Made by a program: the position numbers and the translations under genes. Positions 17,876 to 25,710 of a DNA stretch of 53,531 nucleotides are shown here, in pieces. Position 1 is the stretch's first letter; every line of letters begins with the position of its first letter. The DNA comes from Planctomycetaceae bacterium UBA2671 (GTDB lineage Bacteria; Planctomycetota; Planctomycetia; Planctomycetales; Planctomycetaceae): NCBI GenBank assembly GCA_002359185.1, contig DEML01000027.1:57234-110764 (forward strand), in the 5' to 3' direction. The notes below the pieces were generated by a model that was not told the DNA's origin, ran no database searches, and saw only the letters and a list, made by a program, of their open reading frames with translations.

Positions 17876-18925
17876 ATGATTCGCGCTGGCAAAATTCCGT
17901 TTTTTCTCACGCTGATTTTCCTCTGTGGAATGTGCCATCTCTCTGGCACGGTTCTGGCTCAACCAGAAGAATTGATCGAAATTCGGCAAGATATTGATGC
18001 AAAACCTCTTCAATACACTGATGCCGATCTGAATCGCCGATTTCTGTTACTCATTGGTTACAGCTGTGCGATTGTTCTGGCTTCCATGGTTGGTGGCTAC
18101 CTGCCCTCCCGCATCAAATTGACACACACACGTATGCAACTGTTGATGAGTTTTGTCGGCGGTTTGATGCTCGGCGTTGCCCTGTTTCATCTCCTATTAC
18201 ATGCCGTTATCGATAGTGACTCCGCCGATTTACCGATCGTGATGACGGGAGTTGGTCTCGGAATTCTGATTATGTTCCTGTTATTAAGGGCCTTTCACTT
18301 CCATCAGCACGACGTGACCATCGATTCCGTAGCCGTCGATCATGTCCATGGCGAATGCGATCATGCTCACGATCATCTGCATGTGATTACCGAGCCAATT
18401 GCAGTCTCCAATAAAAAAGCAGAAAACCCTTCACGTCGCAAATTTTCCTGGATCGGAATTGCGCTGGGACTCGGTTTGCATACTGTTCTCGATGGCGTTG
18501 CGCTGGCGGCCAGTTGTCTGCGATCTCCGGGTGAAGGAACAGGACCTGAATTCTGGGGATTGGCGACTTTTCTGGCGGTTCTGTTGCATAAGCCGCTTGA
18601 TGCCATTTCGATTACAACTGTGATGGCTTCCACGGGCTGGAAACCAGCCTCCTGTACAATCGTGAACATTTCCTTTGCCGTCATGTGTCCAGTTGGAGCC
18701 TTTCTCGCCTGGTGGGGAATCCTTGGACTGCACTCTCATGCCATTTTCATCAGTTATCTGATGGCATTCTCGGCCGGTGTATTCCTCTGTATTTCCCTGA
18801 GCGATCTGCTGCCGGAAATGCAGTTTCATGCTCATAATCAATGGGCTTTAACATTCACCCTGCTGGCTGGAATGGTGCTGGCCTGGAGTCTGATGTTTCT
18901 TGACCCCGTGCATCCCCCCTTATAA
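17876..18925 (+). CDS. ZIP-family metal transporter with signal peptide and His-rich loop
   Basis: About 349 residues from ATG 17876. The frame is open from 17633, but the 81 residues before 17876 look non-coding, while MIRAGKIPFFLTLIFLCGMC begins a good signal peptide (cleavage near VLAQ). Eight membrane helices follow. A cytoplasmic-type histidine-rich loop (HFHQHD...DHVHGECDHAHDHLH) lies between helices 3 and 4, a hallmark of ZIP transporters. The helix 4/5 metal site is visible as GLGLHTVLDGVALA and LLHKPLDAISI. It probably moves Zn2+ or another divalent cation into the cytoplasm. An N-terminal signal peptide is unusual for a bacterial ZIP. Divergent from folE. Confidence 0.88.
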   Translation: MIRAGKIPFFLTLIFLCGMCHLSGTVLAQPEELIEIRQDIDAKPLQYTDADLNRRFLLLIGYSCAIVLASMVGGYLPSRIKLTHTRMQLLMSFVGGLMLGVALFHLLLHAVIDSDSADLPIVMTGVGLGILIMFLLLRAFHFHQHDVTIDSVAVDHVHGECDHAHDHLHVITEPIAVSNKKAENPSRRKFSWIGIALGLGLHTVLDGVALAASCLRSPGEGTGPEFWGLATFLAVLLHKPLDAISITTVMASTGWKPASCTIVNISFAVMCPVGAFLAWWGILGLHSHAIFISYLMAFSAGVFLCISLSDLLPEMQFHAHNQWALTFTLLAGMVLAWSLMFLDPVHPPL

Positions 18926-19069
18926 TGAGTCGTGAAGATCGACACTCTTATGAATGTCAATTGCAGCAAATCTCGAATCCCATTAGATTTGTCATCTGAA
19001 ATAGCAAATACTGGGATTTCAATAAAACCCTGCTTTAATGAATTATTCTGACATCGGACGAAACATACG

Positions 19070-19861
19070 ATGCCGCGTTTGACACAAGCTGAGCTTGCCA
19101 ATCTCAATCATAACTTCGAAGAGCGGACTCCCCAGGAATTGATCAGCTGGGCAGCTGTGACATTCGAAAATCGTATTGCCGGGTTGTCGGCCATGCAGCG
19201 ATCGGGAAATGTGATCAGCCATATGATTTCCCAGCTGAATCTCAATATTCCCATACTCTTCGTCGATACCGGCGTGATGTTTCAGGAAACCCTCGAAACA
19301 CGGGATCGCATCGCCTCCGAATACGGCTTGACCGTTCGCACACTCGCCCCCGAAAAAACAATGGCTGAGCAAACTGAGGAACATGGAGTGTTGTATCTGT
19401 CACCTGACGGACAGGAGAAGTGCTGTCATATGCGGAAGGTTGTTCCGCTTCAGAAAGTCGCTGGCGAATACAGCGGCATCGTCAGCAGCCTGCGTCGGGC
19501 AGATGGAGGAAAACGGGCTCACAATCCGATTCTGACCATCGATATCGATATGAACGTGCTGCGAATCAATCCGCTGGCGAACTTTTCCGATGAGCAGATG
19601 GATGAGTACGTCAAAGAACACAATATCATCACTAACCCTCTGCACGATCAGGGTTACGCCACGGTCGGCTGTAATCGCTGCACGACTCCCGTGATGCCCG
19701 GCGAACCGAAACGGGCAGGCCGCTGGCGACATCTGGGTCCGTGGTCGATGTATTGCGGCATCAACCCGACCGACGTCAACGATCCGACTCACAACTACAT
19801 TGAATTGTCACAAGACGAAATCGACCGCATCTTCGGCATCAAAAACGACTTCATGATCTAA
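19070..19861 (+). CDS. cysH: assimilatory APS (phosphoadenylyl-sulfate) reductase CysH
   Basis: 263 residues. It reduces adenylyl-sulfate (or PAPS) to sulfite in sulfate assimilation. Four iron-sulfur cysteines are visible (EKCCHMRK and VGCNRC), which in this family indicate the [4Fe-4S] APS reductase type rather than the cluster-free PAPS reductase. Other conserved elements are LFVDTGVMFQET, GIVSSLRRADGGKR (usually GLRR) and the active-site Cys in SMYCGIN, although the C-terminal ECGLH tail of the E. coli enzyme is absent. GGACGA lies upstream of ATG 19070. No sat, cysD or cysN genes nearby. Confidence 0.92.
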   Translation: MPRLTQAELANLNHNFEERTPQELISWAAVTFENRIAGLSAMQRSGNVISHMISQLNLNIPILFVDTGVMFQETLETRDRIASEYGLTVRTLAPEKTMAEQTEEHGVLYLSPDGQEKCCHMRKVVPLQKVAGEYSGIVSSLRRADGGKRAHNPILTIDIDMNVLRINPLANFSDEQMDEYVKEHNIITNPLHDQGYATVGCNRCTTPVMPGEPKRAGRWRHLGPWSMYCGINPTDVNDPTHNYIELSQDEIDRIFGIKNDFMI

Positions 19862-19952
19862 CGAGCATTCTGCTCGACCGGGGGCAGTCGCATGGGCGTC
19901 GATAGACTGAGGACGCTATGTTTGCTCCTGCAGATCGCGGATTAATGAACTT

Positions 19953-20096
19953 GTTCCCGAGGTCCACAACATTTTGCATGTATCATCTTAACCCGAAGCG
20001 TATAGCGAGGGGACGGCGTCCAATCAGCAATCGGGCTCAACTTATATCTTCAACGTCGTTCTATTTCTTATGCAAAATGCTGAGGACCTTGGGAAC
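19953..20096. mobile_element. MITE-like element with 27-bp imperfect terminal inverted repeats
   Basis: The arm at 19953-19979 (GTTCCCGAGGTCC...TTTTGCAT) is the reverse complement of the arm at 20070-20096 with 3 mismatches in 27. The 90 bases between them contain a motif AACCCGAAGCGTATAGCGAG, similar to the core of the palindromes at 21926. It has no coding capacity. It sits between the convergent cysH and thyX genes, so it could also act as a two-way transcription stop. No clear target-site duplication is visible. Confidence 0.65.
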
Positions 20097-20107
20097 GAAT
20101 AAAGACT

Positions 20108-21025
20108 TCATGCGTCAGTTGGTTCAGTCATCAGTCCCAGTCGCACCAGTTTTTCACGGCACTCATCCCGTTCCCGGCAGCGTTTCAGGTCTTTCCAGGT
20201 CTCATCCTGAGCCGCGAGGAATTGTTCGTCTGTGTAGGGTGGAGACAACTTCTGCTCGGCTGCAGCAGCATTGAGTCGTTCGATCACGCCACGATCCAGG
20301 CGTGTCAGGAACATCGACTGCATGCGATAATCTTCAAAAGCTTCCCAGGCAATCGGGAAGAGGGGTTTGATGATGTTTTCACCGATTGTTTTAGCATACT
20401 GGCGAATTTCCAGTTGAGCATGGGAATCCATTCTCAATGCCAGAAAGTGCAGCAGGTTGTGCAGATCGACTTTCCAGTAAGCCTCGGTGTAAGTACAGAG
20501 TGGCAAATCTTTACGTGCCAGTTCCCGGGCGACGCCTGCTTCGAGACGTTCATCGTAAAGTTGACGGGCCGATTTCTGAAACGCCAGTTCAGATTCCGTC
20601 AGCTTTTGGCCCAGTTCTTCGGAGAGTGGGCGGTCGCTTCCCTGTCGATTCGAAGTCGACTGCGTTCGCCACTGATCAACCGGCGTCGTTTGGGCGCCAT
20701 CAATCGCGACGGAGTAGCGGGTGCTGTATTCGTTGACGTTAGCAGTTCGATGCCGAATCCATTGACGCCAGCAATCCATCGGCACGCGCACCAGCAGTTT
20801 GACTTCCGCCATTTCAAATGGCGTGGTGTGTCGATGCCGGAGGAGATAGCGGATCAGAGTCCGATCATCGGAAACCCGTTTTGTTCCCTCACCATAACTG
20901 ACCCGAGCCGCCTGCACGATGCTGGAATCATCTCCCATCACATCGACCAGACAGACAAATCCATCATCCAGGACAGGAAACTTTTTCCAGCGTAACGACT
21001 CTCGATCAATCGTTTCTTCCGACAT
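20108..21025 (-). CDS. thyX: flavin-dependent thymidylate synthase ThyX
   Basis: 305 residues, longer than the usual 220-250 because of N- and C-terminal extensions. It methylates dUMP to dTMP using FAD and methylenetetrahydrofolate. The ThyX signature RHRTANVNEYSTRYS (RHR-x7-S) is intact. RTLIRYLLRHRHTTPFEMAE, LPLCTYTEAYWKVDLHNLLH and LRMDSHAQLEIRQYA complete the FAD and dUMP sites. ATG at 21023-21025, preceded by GAGG. No ThyA is in the window. Confidence 0.97.
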   Translation of the reverse strand: MSEETIDRESLRWKKFPVLDDGFVCLVDVMGDDSSIVQAARVSYGEGTKRVSDDRTLIRYLLRHRHTTPFEMAEVKLLVRVPMDCWRQWIRHRTANVNEYSTRYSVAIDGAQTTPVDQWRTQSTSNRQGSDRPLSEELGQKLTESELAFQKSARQLYDERLEAGVARELARKDLPLCTYTEAYWKVDLHNLLHFLALRMDSHAQLEIRQYAKTIGENIIKPLFPIAWEAFEDYRMQSMFLTRLDRGVIERLNAAAAEQKLSPPYTDEQFLAAQDETWKDLKRCRERDECREKLVRLGLMTEPTDA

Positions 21026-21278
21026 CGCCTCAATTCCTCAGTTGATTCTGAAGTACTCTCAAAACATTTCTGGAACCAGTCGGTTCAATCTTGAAGAGGA
21101 CTTCTCGCTCTCTATTGATGGATCAGTTTTTTAACATGTAAAATCCGTCCTGCGGAAATGTTTGCAGGATTCTCATTTAAGCAGTGTAAGAATCGAGAAC
21201 TGATCCTGCATCCCCACGGAGACTCTGATAGGATGAAAGAGTCCAGAACATTCAAGCTATCTACACAGGAGTTCAGTT

Positions 21279-21902
21279 ATGCTCAGCCGCTCGTGTTCAT
21301 TTTTGATAGTATTTTCGCTGATTTGTACTCTATCTGCCACGGGAAACGCTCAGCCACCCCGTAGAGGTGATCGAGATCTTGATCAACAGTTACTGGAGGA
21401 ATTGGAGCAGGTTGCTCGGATGCTGCGAGAAAATCGTGAAATTGAGGGACGTCGACCTGAAAACCGCGAACGTCATCCAGAACATTCTCAGGAACGGCCT
21501 CATCATTCACCGTTGCAGGAAAAGATGGAAAGAATTCAGCACCTTCGTCAAGCAGCCGAGCATCTTGAGCTGGCTGGCAAAGGAGAAGTGGCCAGGGATT
21601 TACGCCGCGAAGCTGAGGAAATCGAACACAGTATTCCCAAACCAGAAGATCATCCTCGTGAAGCCGAGCAGCATCGCGGAAATCTTGAACAACTGACTCG
21701 ACATCTTCGGGAAATGACTCAAGAATTCCGGCGTTTGAGTGAAGAGATCGAAGGAATAAAAAAAAGAATGCCTCAACCGAATGGGGTTCCTTATCGTAAT
21801 CCACAGCCAATGCTTCATCCCCCACGTACGAATCCTCCTCCTACGAACGGACCGGGACCGAATGATTGGGAAGAGAAACGCGATGAGCGTCCTCGTAATT
21901 GA
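21279..21902 (+). CDS. secreted charged coiled-coil protein of unknown function
   Basis: 207 residues. The signal peptide (LIVFSLICTLSATGNAQ) is followed by a strongly charged, Arg/Glu/His-rich helical region (heptad-like between residues 35 and 155, e.g. LDQQLLEELEQVARMLRENR and LTRHLREMTQEFRRLSEEIE). The tail is Pro/Asn-rich (NPPPTNGPGPND). AGGAG lies 8 bases before ATG 21279. Similar short helix-rich secreted proteins are common in planctomycetes; no family assigned. Confidence 0.75.
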   Translation: MLSRSCSFLIVFSLICTLSATGNAQPPRRGDRDLDQQLLEELEQVARMLRENREIEGRRPENRERHPEHSQERPHHSPLQEKMERIQHLRQAAEHLELAGKGEVARDLRREAEEIEHSIPKPEDHPREAEQHRGNLEQLTRHLREMTQEFRRLSEEIEGIKKRMPQPNGVPYRNPQPMLHPPRTNPPPTNGPGPNDWEEKRDERPRN

Positions 21903-21925
21903 AGAAACTCAACGGTCCTTAGTCC

Positions 21926-22044
21926 GTAGGTTGGGTTAGCGGAACGCGTAACCCAACACCGCGGAATTCAAAGCTTCACAGTGAAATCTCTTTAACAGTG
22001 AAGTCTCTGTATTTGTTGGGTTACGCTTCGCTAACCCAACTTAC
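21926..22044. repeat. REPIN-like inverted pair of palindromes (GTTGGGTTAGC family)
   Basis: Left unit 21926-21957: GTAG head, then GTTGGGTTAGCG, a short loop, and CGTAACCCAAC. Right unit 22015-22044: the same palindrome inverted, with GTAA as head on the other strand. The pair lies between the convergent coiled-coil and MATE genes. Same architecture as the units at 9141, 29191 and 32381 but with a different stem sequence. Confidence 0.75.
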
Positions 22045-22060
22045 TTTTACTAATCTCGCA

Positions 22061-23506
22061 TTAATTCAGAACGGCAGTATTCTTTTCCAGAAGCTCCGGT
22101 TCCACGACAATTGGCTCGATAACTCGCATCGAACGCCATTTGCCGCCCATGAATCTCCACAGATAAATGATGCCCAGCATCCAGACCCAAATCGTAATCA
22201 ATCCCCAGCAGCCATAGATACCGGTGTGTATCACTTCCACCGCCAGCCAGCTGCAGAAGACCATCGTGCTGGCCATGATCACACTGACTTTCAATACAAA
22301 CGGAGTATCGCCCGCTCCTTTGATGGCACTGACGAAGATCATCATTGTCGCATCGAGTAGATTGTAGGCGGCGACGAATCGCAGCAGATTGATTGCCATA
22401 TTCCAGGCCGCATTATCGACGGCTGACGATTCCGATCCTGCAAAAAAGGGAGCCAGGAACATACCGGGAACAAACAGATAGCAGAGCGAAACAATCGTCA
22501 TGTAAACCAGACTGACCTGCAGCGTGGTCCAGGTCGCGCGAGCACTTAAATCGTCCCGGTTTTCACCGAGATGTTGTCCGACCAGAATGCTGGCCGCCTG
22601 CGCAAATCCCCAGATTGGCATGAACGCTAATGTTGCAATACTGAAGGCCATACTGGTCGCTTCCGCTTCGACGACGCCGAGGCGTCCGACTAGCATGATA
22701 AAGCAGGTGAAGCCGAGCACATCAATCACGAATTGAAAACCGCTGGGAGCACCATAGTACAACAATCGCCCAATCAGGGGCCGATTCAATCGGAGGTTAA
22801 AGGAATGAAACTCGAGGCGATATTTTTTCTGAATGACCAGCATTCCGTAGATAAACGCTTTCACCCACAATGAGGCAACCGTCGCCCAGCCGGCTCCTGC
22901 GATTCCCATCGCAGGAAAACCGAATTCACCGAAAATCCAGACGTAATCCAACACAACATTCAACAAAGCAACGCCCGTATCGACACACATCACAATCCGC
23001 GTTTTGCCGCGGCCGGAATAGAATGATGAGAGGGCCTGAGCAATCAGCATCGCGGGAATGCCCCAGCACAGGATCTGAAAGTATTTGATTTCCAGAGCCG
23101 TGATGTGAGGTTCGTGTTTCGCCAGAGAAAACAGAAACGGAGCCAGCGGGATCGCCAGCATTAATATCGGACTGAGCAAAACAGCGACCCAGAATCCTTG
23201 CCAGACGGCTGGGCCAACTTTTGCGGGCTGATGATTCCCCGAATACTGCGAAACAAATGTCGCACAATACATACAGATCCCGAGCGGAAGGCAGAGCAGG
23301 GCAAACCACAATGTTGAAGCGGTAAAAGCAGCCGCCATCGCTGCTCCCGATTCCCACTTCAGAAAGACGCGATCGACAAATGTCATCACGGTCCAGGAGA
23401 GCGAGGAGATCACCAGCGGCAGCGAAACCAGCAGAACCTCACGACCCCCAGCCGCCCTTCGCCACCAGGACGATTCGTCGTGAGGGACTTCGTAAACATC
23501 AATCAT
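22061..23506 (-). CDS. MATE family multidrug/cation exporter
   Basis: About 481 residues from ATG 23506 (MIDVYEVP); an upstream in-frame start at 23548 would add 14 residues. Twelve membrane helices arranged as two repeats. Family features include LVSLPLVISSLSWTVMTFVD near the N-terminus, QYSGNHQPAKVGPAVWQGFW, GIPAMLIAQALSSFYSGRGK, GAPSGFQFVIDVLGF and GFAQAASILVGQHLGE. It probably exports organic cations or drugs against Na+ or H+. No regulator is adjacent. Confidence 0.93.
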   Translation of the reverse strand: MIDVYEVPHDESSWWRRAAGGREVLLVSLPLVISSLSWTVMTFVDRVFLKWESGAAMAAAFTASTLWFALLCLPLGICMYCATFVSQYSGNHQPAKVGPAVWQGFWVAVLLSPILMLAIPLAPFLFSLAKHEPHITALEIKYFQILCWGIPAMLIAQALSSFYSGRGKTRIVMCVDTGVALLNVVLDYVWIFGEFGFPAMGIAGAGWATVASLWVKAFIYGMLVIQKKYRLEFHSFNLRLNRPLIGRLLYYGAPSGFQFVIDVLGFTCFIMLVGRLGVVEAEATSMAFSIATLAFMPIWGFAQAASILVGQHLGENRDDLSARATWTTLQVSLVYMTIVSLCYLFVPGMFLAPFFAGSESSAVDNAAWNMAINLLRFVAAYNLLDATMMIFVSAIKGAGDTPFVLKVSVIMASTMVFCSWLAVEVIHTGIYGCWGLITIWVWMLGIIYLWRFMGGKWRSMRVIEPIVVEPELLEKNTAVLN

Positions 23507-23616
23507 GTGGTATCCGTTCCGAGCGCCGCGAATTGGAAATGAGAACATTACTCAATTTTGATTTCGACACAAGCCGGAAGGTTTGGTTCACAGAGAATTA
23601 AAAGTGGATGATGGTT

Positions 23617-24516
23617 TCAAACCGCTGAATAGCTGGTCTCCAGCCAACTCATAAGTCTCTGCGGAACATTAATCTCTGTCACGGCTTGAAAATGTTTCCA
23701 GCCAGGGCAGGCGTTCACTTCAAGAAGATAGAGCTGCCCATCAGTGTCGCGTATTAAATCGACTCCCCCAAAGATGACGCCAGTGGCCCGGCAGGCCGAC
23801 ACTGCTAACTCAACTTCTTCCTGAGTCAATTCGTGTCGTTGTGCGGTTCCCTGTTGAGCACAATTCGCGCGGAAGTCATTTGTTCCAGTTCGTTGAATTG
23901 CTCCGATTGCTTTTCCATCGAGAACCATCACACGAATATCGGACATTTCTGCATCGATAAATCGCTGTTGAAACAGAACCGCTCCAATCTGTTGCCACGT
24001 GTAGAAGACACGCCGGGCGGTTTCAAGATCGGTGAGTCGTAACATACCGCGACCTTCGGCTCCGAAAATCGGCTTTGCGACAACATCACCTCCCAGTTCC
24101 TGAAAAGCTGTCAGCGCCTCTTCCACGGTTTCACTGCAACTGCTTTCCGGAATTGATAACCCAGCCTGCTGACAGCGGGAAAGGGTCAAAAATTTATCAA
24201 TCGCGCATTCCATCGCTTTCGGGGGATTGAGTATTGGCATCCCTGTTTGCTCGAGCGTCCAGAGCAAATCCATTCGATAAATGATCTGCTCAAGCGAGCC
24301 GGGCGGCATCCCCCGCATCAGGCAGACATCGAACTCTCGCAGATCAATCTCAAGTTCAGTATCTGATTTCGCCTGCAGTTTCACACACGAGGAACCAAGC
24401 GTACTGCGGACCGAAGGGATCGAAACAACTTCACATCGATGCCCCCGCGACTGAGCGGCCTGCACAAGCTCGCCATTCAATCCCCCATCGACCTGACCAA
24501 GAATGAGGATCCGCAT
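23617..24516 (-). CDS. RimK-like ATP-grasp ligase
   Basis: 299 residues. The order is a pre-ATP-grasp domain (MRILILGQVDGG, LREFDVCLMRGMPPGSLEQI), a clamp (NPPKAMECAIDKFLTLSRC), the ATP-binding Lys in DVVAKPIFGAEGRGM, and the Mg2+ site GGVDLIRDTDGQLYLLEVNA. Members ligate glutamate or other amino acids to protein tails or to cofactors such as tetrahydromethanopterin or F420. Planctomycetes carry C1 enzymes dependent on tetrahydromethanopterin, so a cofactor-glutamylating role is possible, but nothing in the neighbourhood supports a specific substrate. Confidence 0.87.
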   Translation of the reverse strand: MRILILGQVDGGLNGELVQAAQSRGHRCEVVSIPSVRSTLGSSCVKLQAKSDTELEIDLREFDVCLMRGMPPGSLEQIIYRMDLLWTLEQTGMPILNPPKAMECAIDKFLTLSRCQQAGLSIPESSCSETVEEALTAFQELGGDVVAKPIFGAEGRGMLRLTDLETARRVFYTWQQIGAVLFQQRFIDAEMSDIRVMVLDGKAIGAIQRTGTNDFRANCAQQGTAQRHELTQEEVELAVSACRATGVIFGGVDLIRDTDGQLYLLEVNACPGWKHFQAVTEINVPQRLMSWLETSYSAV

Positions 24517-24864
24517 TGATGACGAACTTCTTACGAGCCGGTTTCGATTCTGAATGAAATCGTAGAATCTTATATAAGTAGAAGTGTCTCACGCAAAGGC
24601 GCAAGAAGTTTTGTATCGAGGTCTTTGGTACATCTTTGCATCTTTGCAATATTTTTAAACCACCAACACGCCAAGTTTAGAGAGAATTCAAACAGGATCA
24701 ATCACTAAAATTCGAATTTGATATTCATTTTTCACCACGAAGTCACGAAGGCACAAAGAGGTTTCCAGCTCTCAACATCAACAATCAGCCAGGATTGTTA
24801 AATGATGATTTTAAACCAAAATCTCTTCTACTCTAGGCGTCTTGGCCGTTCATTTAATTTCAAC
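24517..24864. repeat. repeat-filled spacer (CACGAAGGCACAAAG and GCCAAGACGCC families)
   Basis: No gene. It carries ACCACGAAGTCACGAAGGCA followed by CAAAGAGG (about 24734-24761), also found at 38611-38637. It also carries an inverted pair of the GCCAAGACGCC family (CCAACACGCCAAG at 24663-24675 and AGGCGTCTTGGCCGTT at 24835-24850), related to CCGCCAAGACGCCAAG at 38560-38575. Confidence 0.6.
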
Positions 24865-25491
24865 TCAGTCTGCCAGAGGCATGACTTCGACTTTTCGAAT
24901 ATCGACTTTGCTGCCGGGGTCGTGTTGCTGGAATGCGAAGTGGCCTTGTTTGAAGGTTTTGGCGAAGTCGAGGTACTCATAAAGTTCATTGTCATTAATC
25001 GTGATTTTGATGCGCGTCATTTCGCGACCACGCCAGACATCATCGCGAACTTCCACTTCATAGGTGAACCAGGTGTCCGGCTTGACATGCTGCTGATAGA
25101 CATGGCACATGCCATAAATTGAGCCAGTGCGGATGGGATCGCGGTGGGTGCTGTCGATCTGAGCTTCGTATCCATTGGAAAACCCGGGTTCAGCAGTCGT
25201 CCGGAAATACATGCCGGAGTTGCCGCCGTCGTTGATTTTGACTTCAGCTCGATAACGAAAGTTTTTGTAGGGACCTGTCGTCGTCACGAGCATCGAGGCA
25301 TCTCCGGAACCACTGATTGCTCCGTCAATCACTTTCCAGTGACTGGTCTCTTTGCCTACTTTCTTCCAACCTTCGAGTGTTTTACCATCAAATAAAGAGA
25401 TCCACTTGGCATCTTCAGCCGAAACACTCGCTCCAGTCGCAACAAACATCAACAAAGCAAAAACAGAGACACGCATTGTAAATAGAGACAT
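24865..25491 (-). CDS. secreted DUF1080 (3-keto-disaccharide hydrolase domain) protein
   Basis: About 208 residues. The signal peptide (RVSVFALLMFVATGASVSA) is followed directly by the domain: WISLFDGKTLEGWKKVG, KVIDGAISGSG, INDGGNSGMYFRT, NGYEAQIDSTHRDP, TGSIYGMC and GHFAFQQHDPGSKVDIRKVE. This concanavalin-like domain is abundant in planctomycetes and is linked to breakdown of 3-keto-glycosides or polysaccharides. ATG 25491 has AGGAA 8 bases upstream. Single gene. Confidence 0.92.
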   Translation of the reverse strand: MSLFTMRVSVFALLMFVATGASVSAEDAKWISLFDGKTLEGWKKVGKETSHWKVIDGAISGSGDASMLVTTTGPYKNFRYRAEVKINDGGNSGMYFRTTAEPGFSNGYEAQIDSTHRDPIRTGSIYGMCHVYQQHVKPDTWFTYEVEVRDDVWRGREMTRIKITINDNELYEYLDFAKTFKQGHFAFQQHDPGSKVDIRKVEVMPLAD

Positions 25492-25710
25492 CAATCATTT
25501 CCTGAAAACGGGACAACAGGTTATTCACCTGCAAGTGGTTAAACTCGGAGACCGCATCGGTCTCACATCAGTGTATCGTGATCCATCACGAACGCAATTG
25601 CCGGGAAGCTCCTCTAAGTAATCTGTTCAATCATGGGGCTTCGGCCTAAACTTTGACAGAGTCATCAATCCGCTTACTTTTCAAAATTCTTTCAGGCAGA
25701 TCGTTTCCCG

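Noticed and set aside
20222..20995. 257-codon open frame on the plus strand
   Set aside because: Antisense shadow of thyX, which has its full signature motif.
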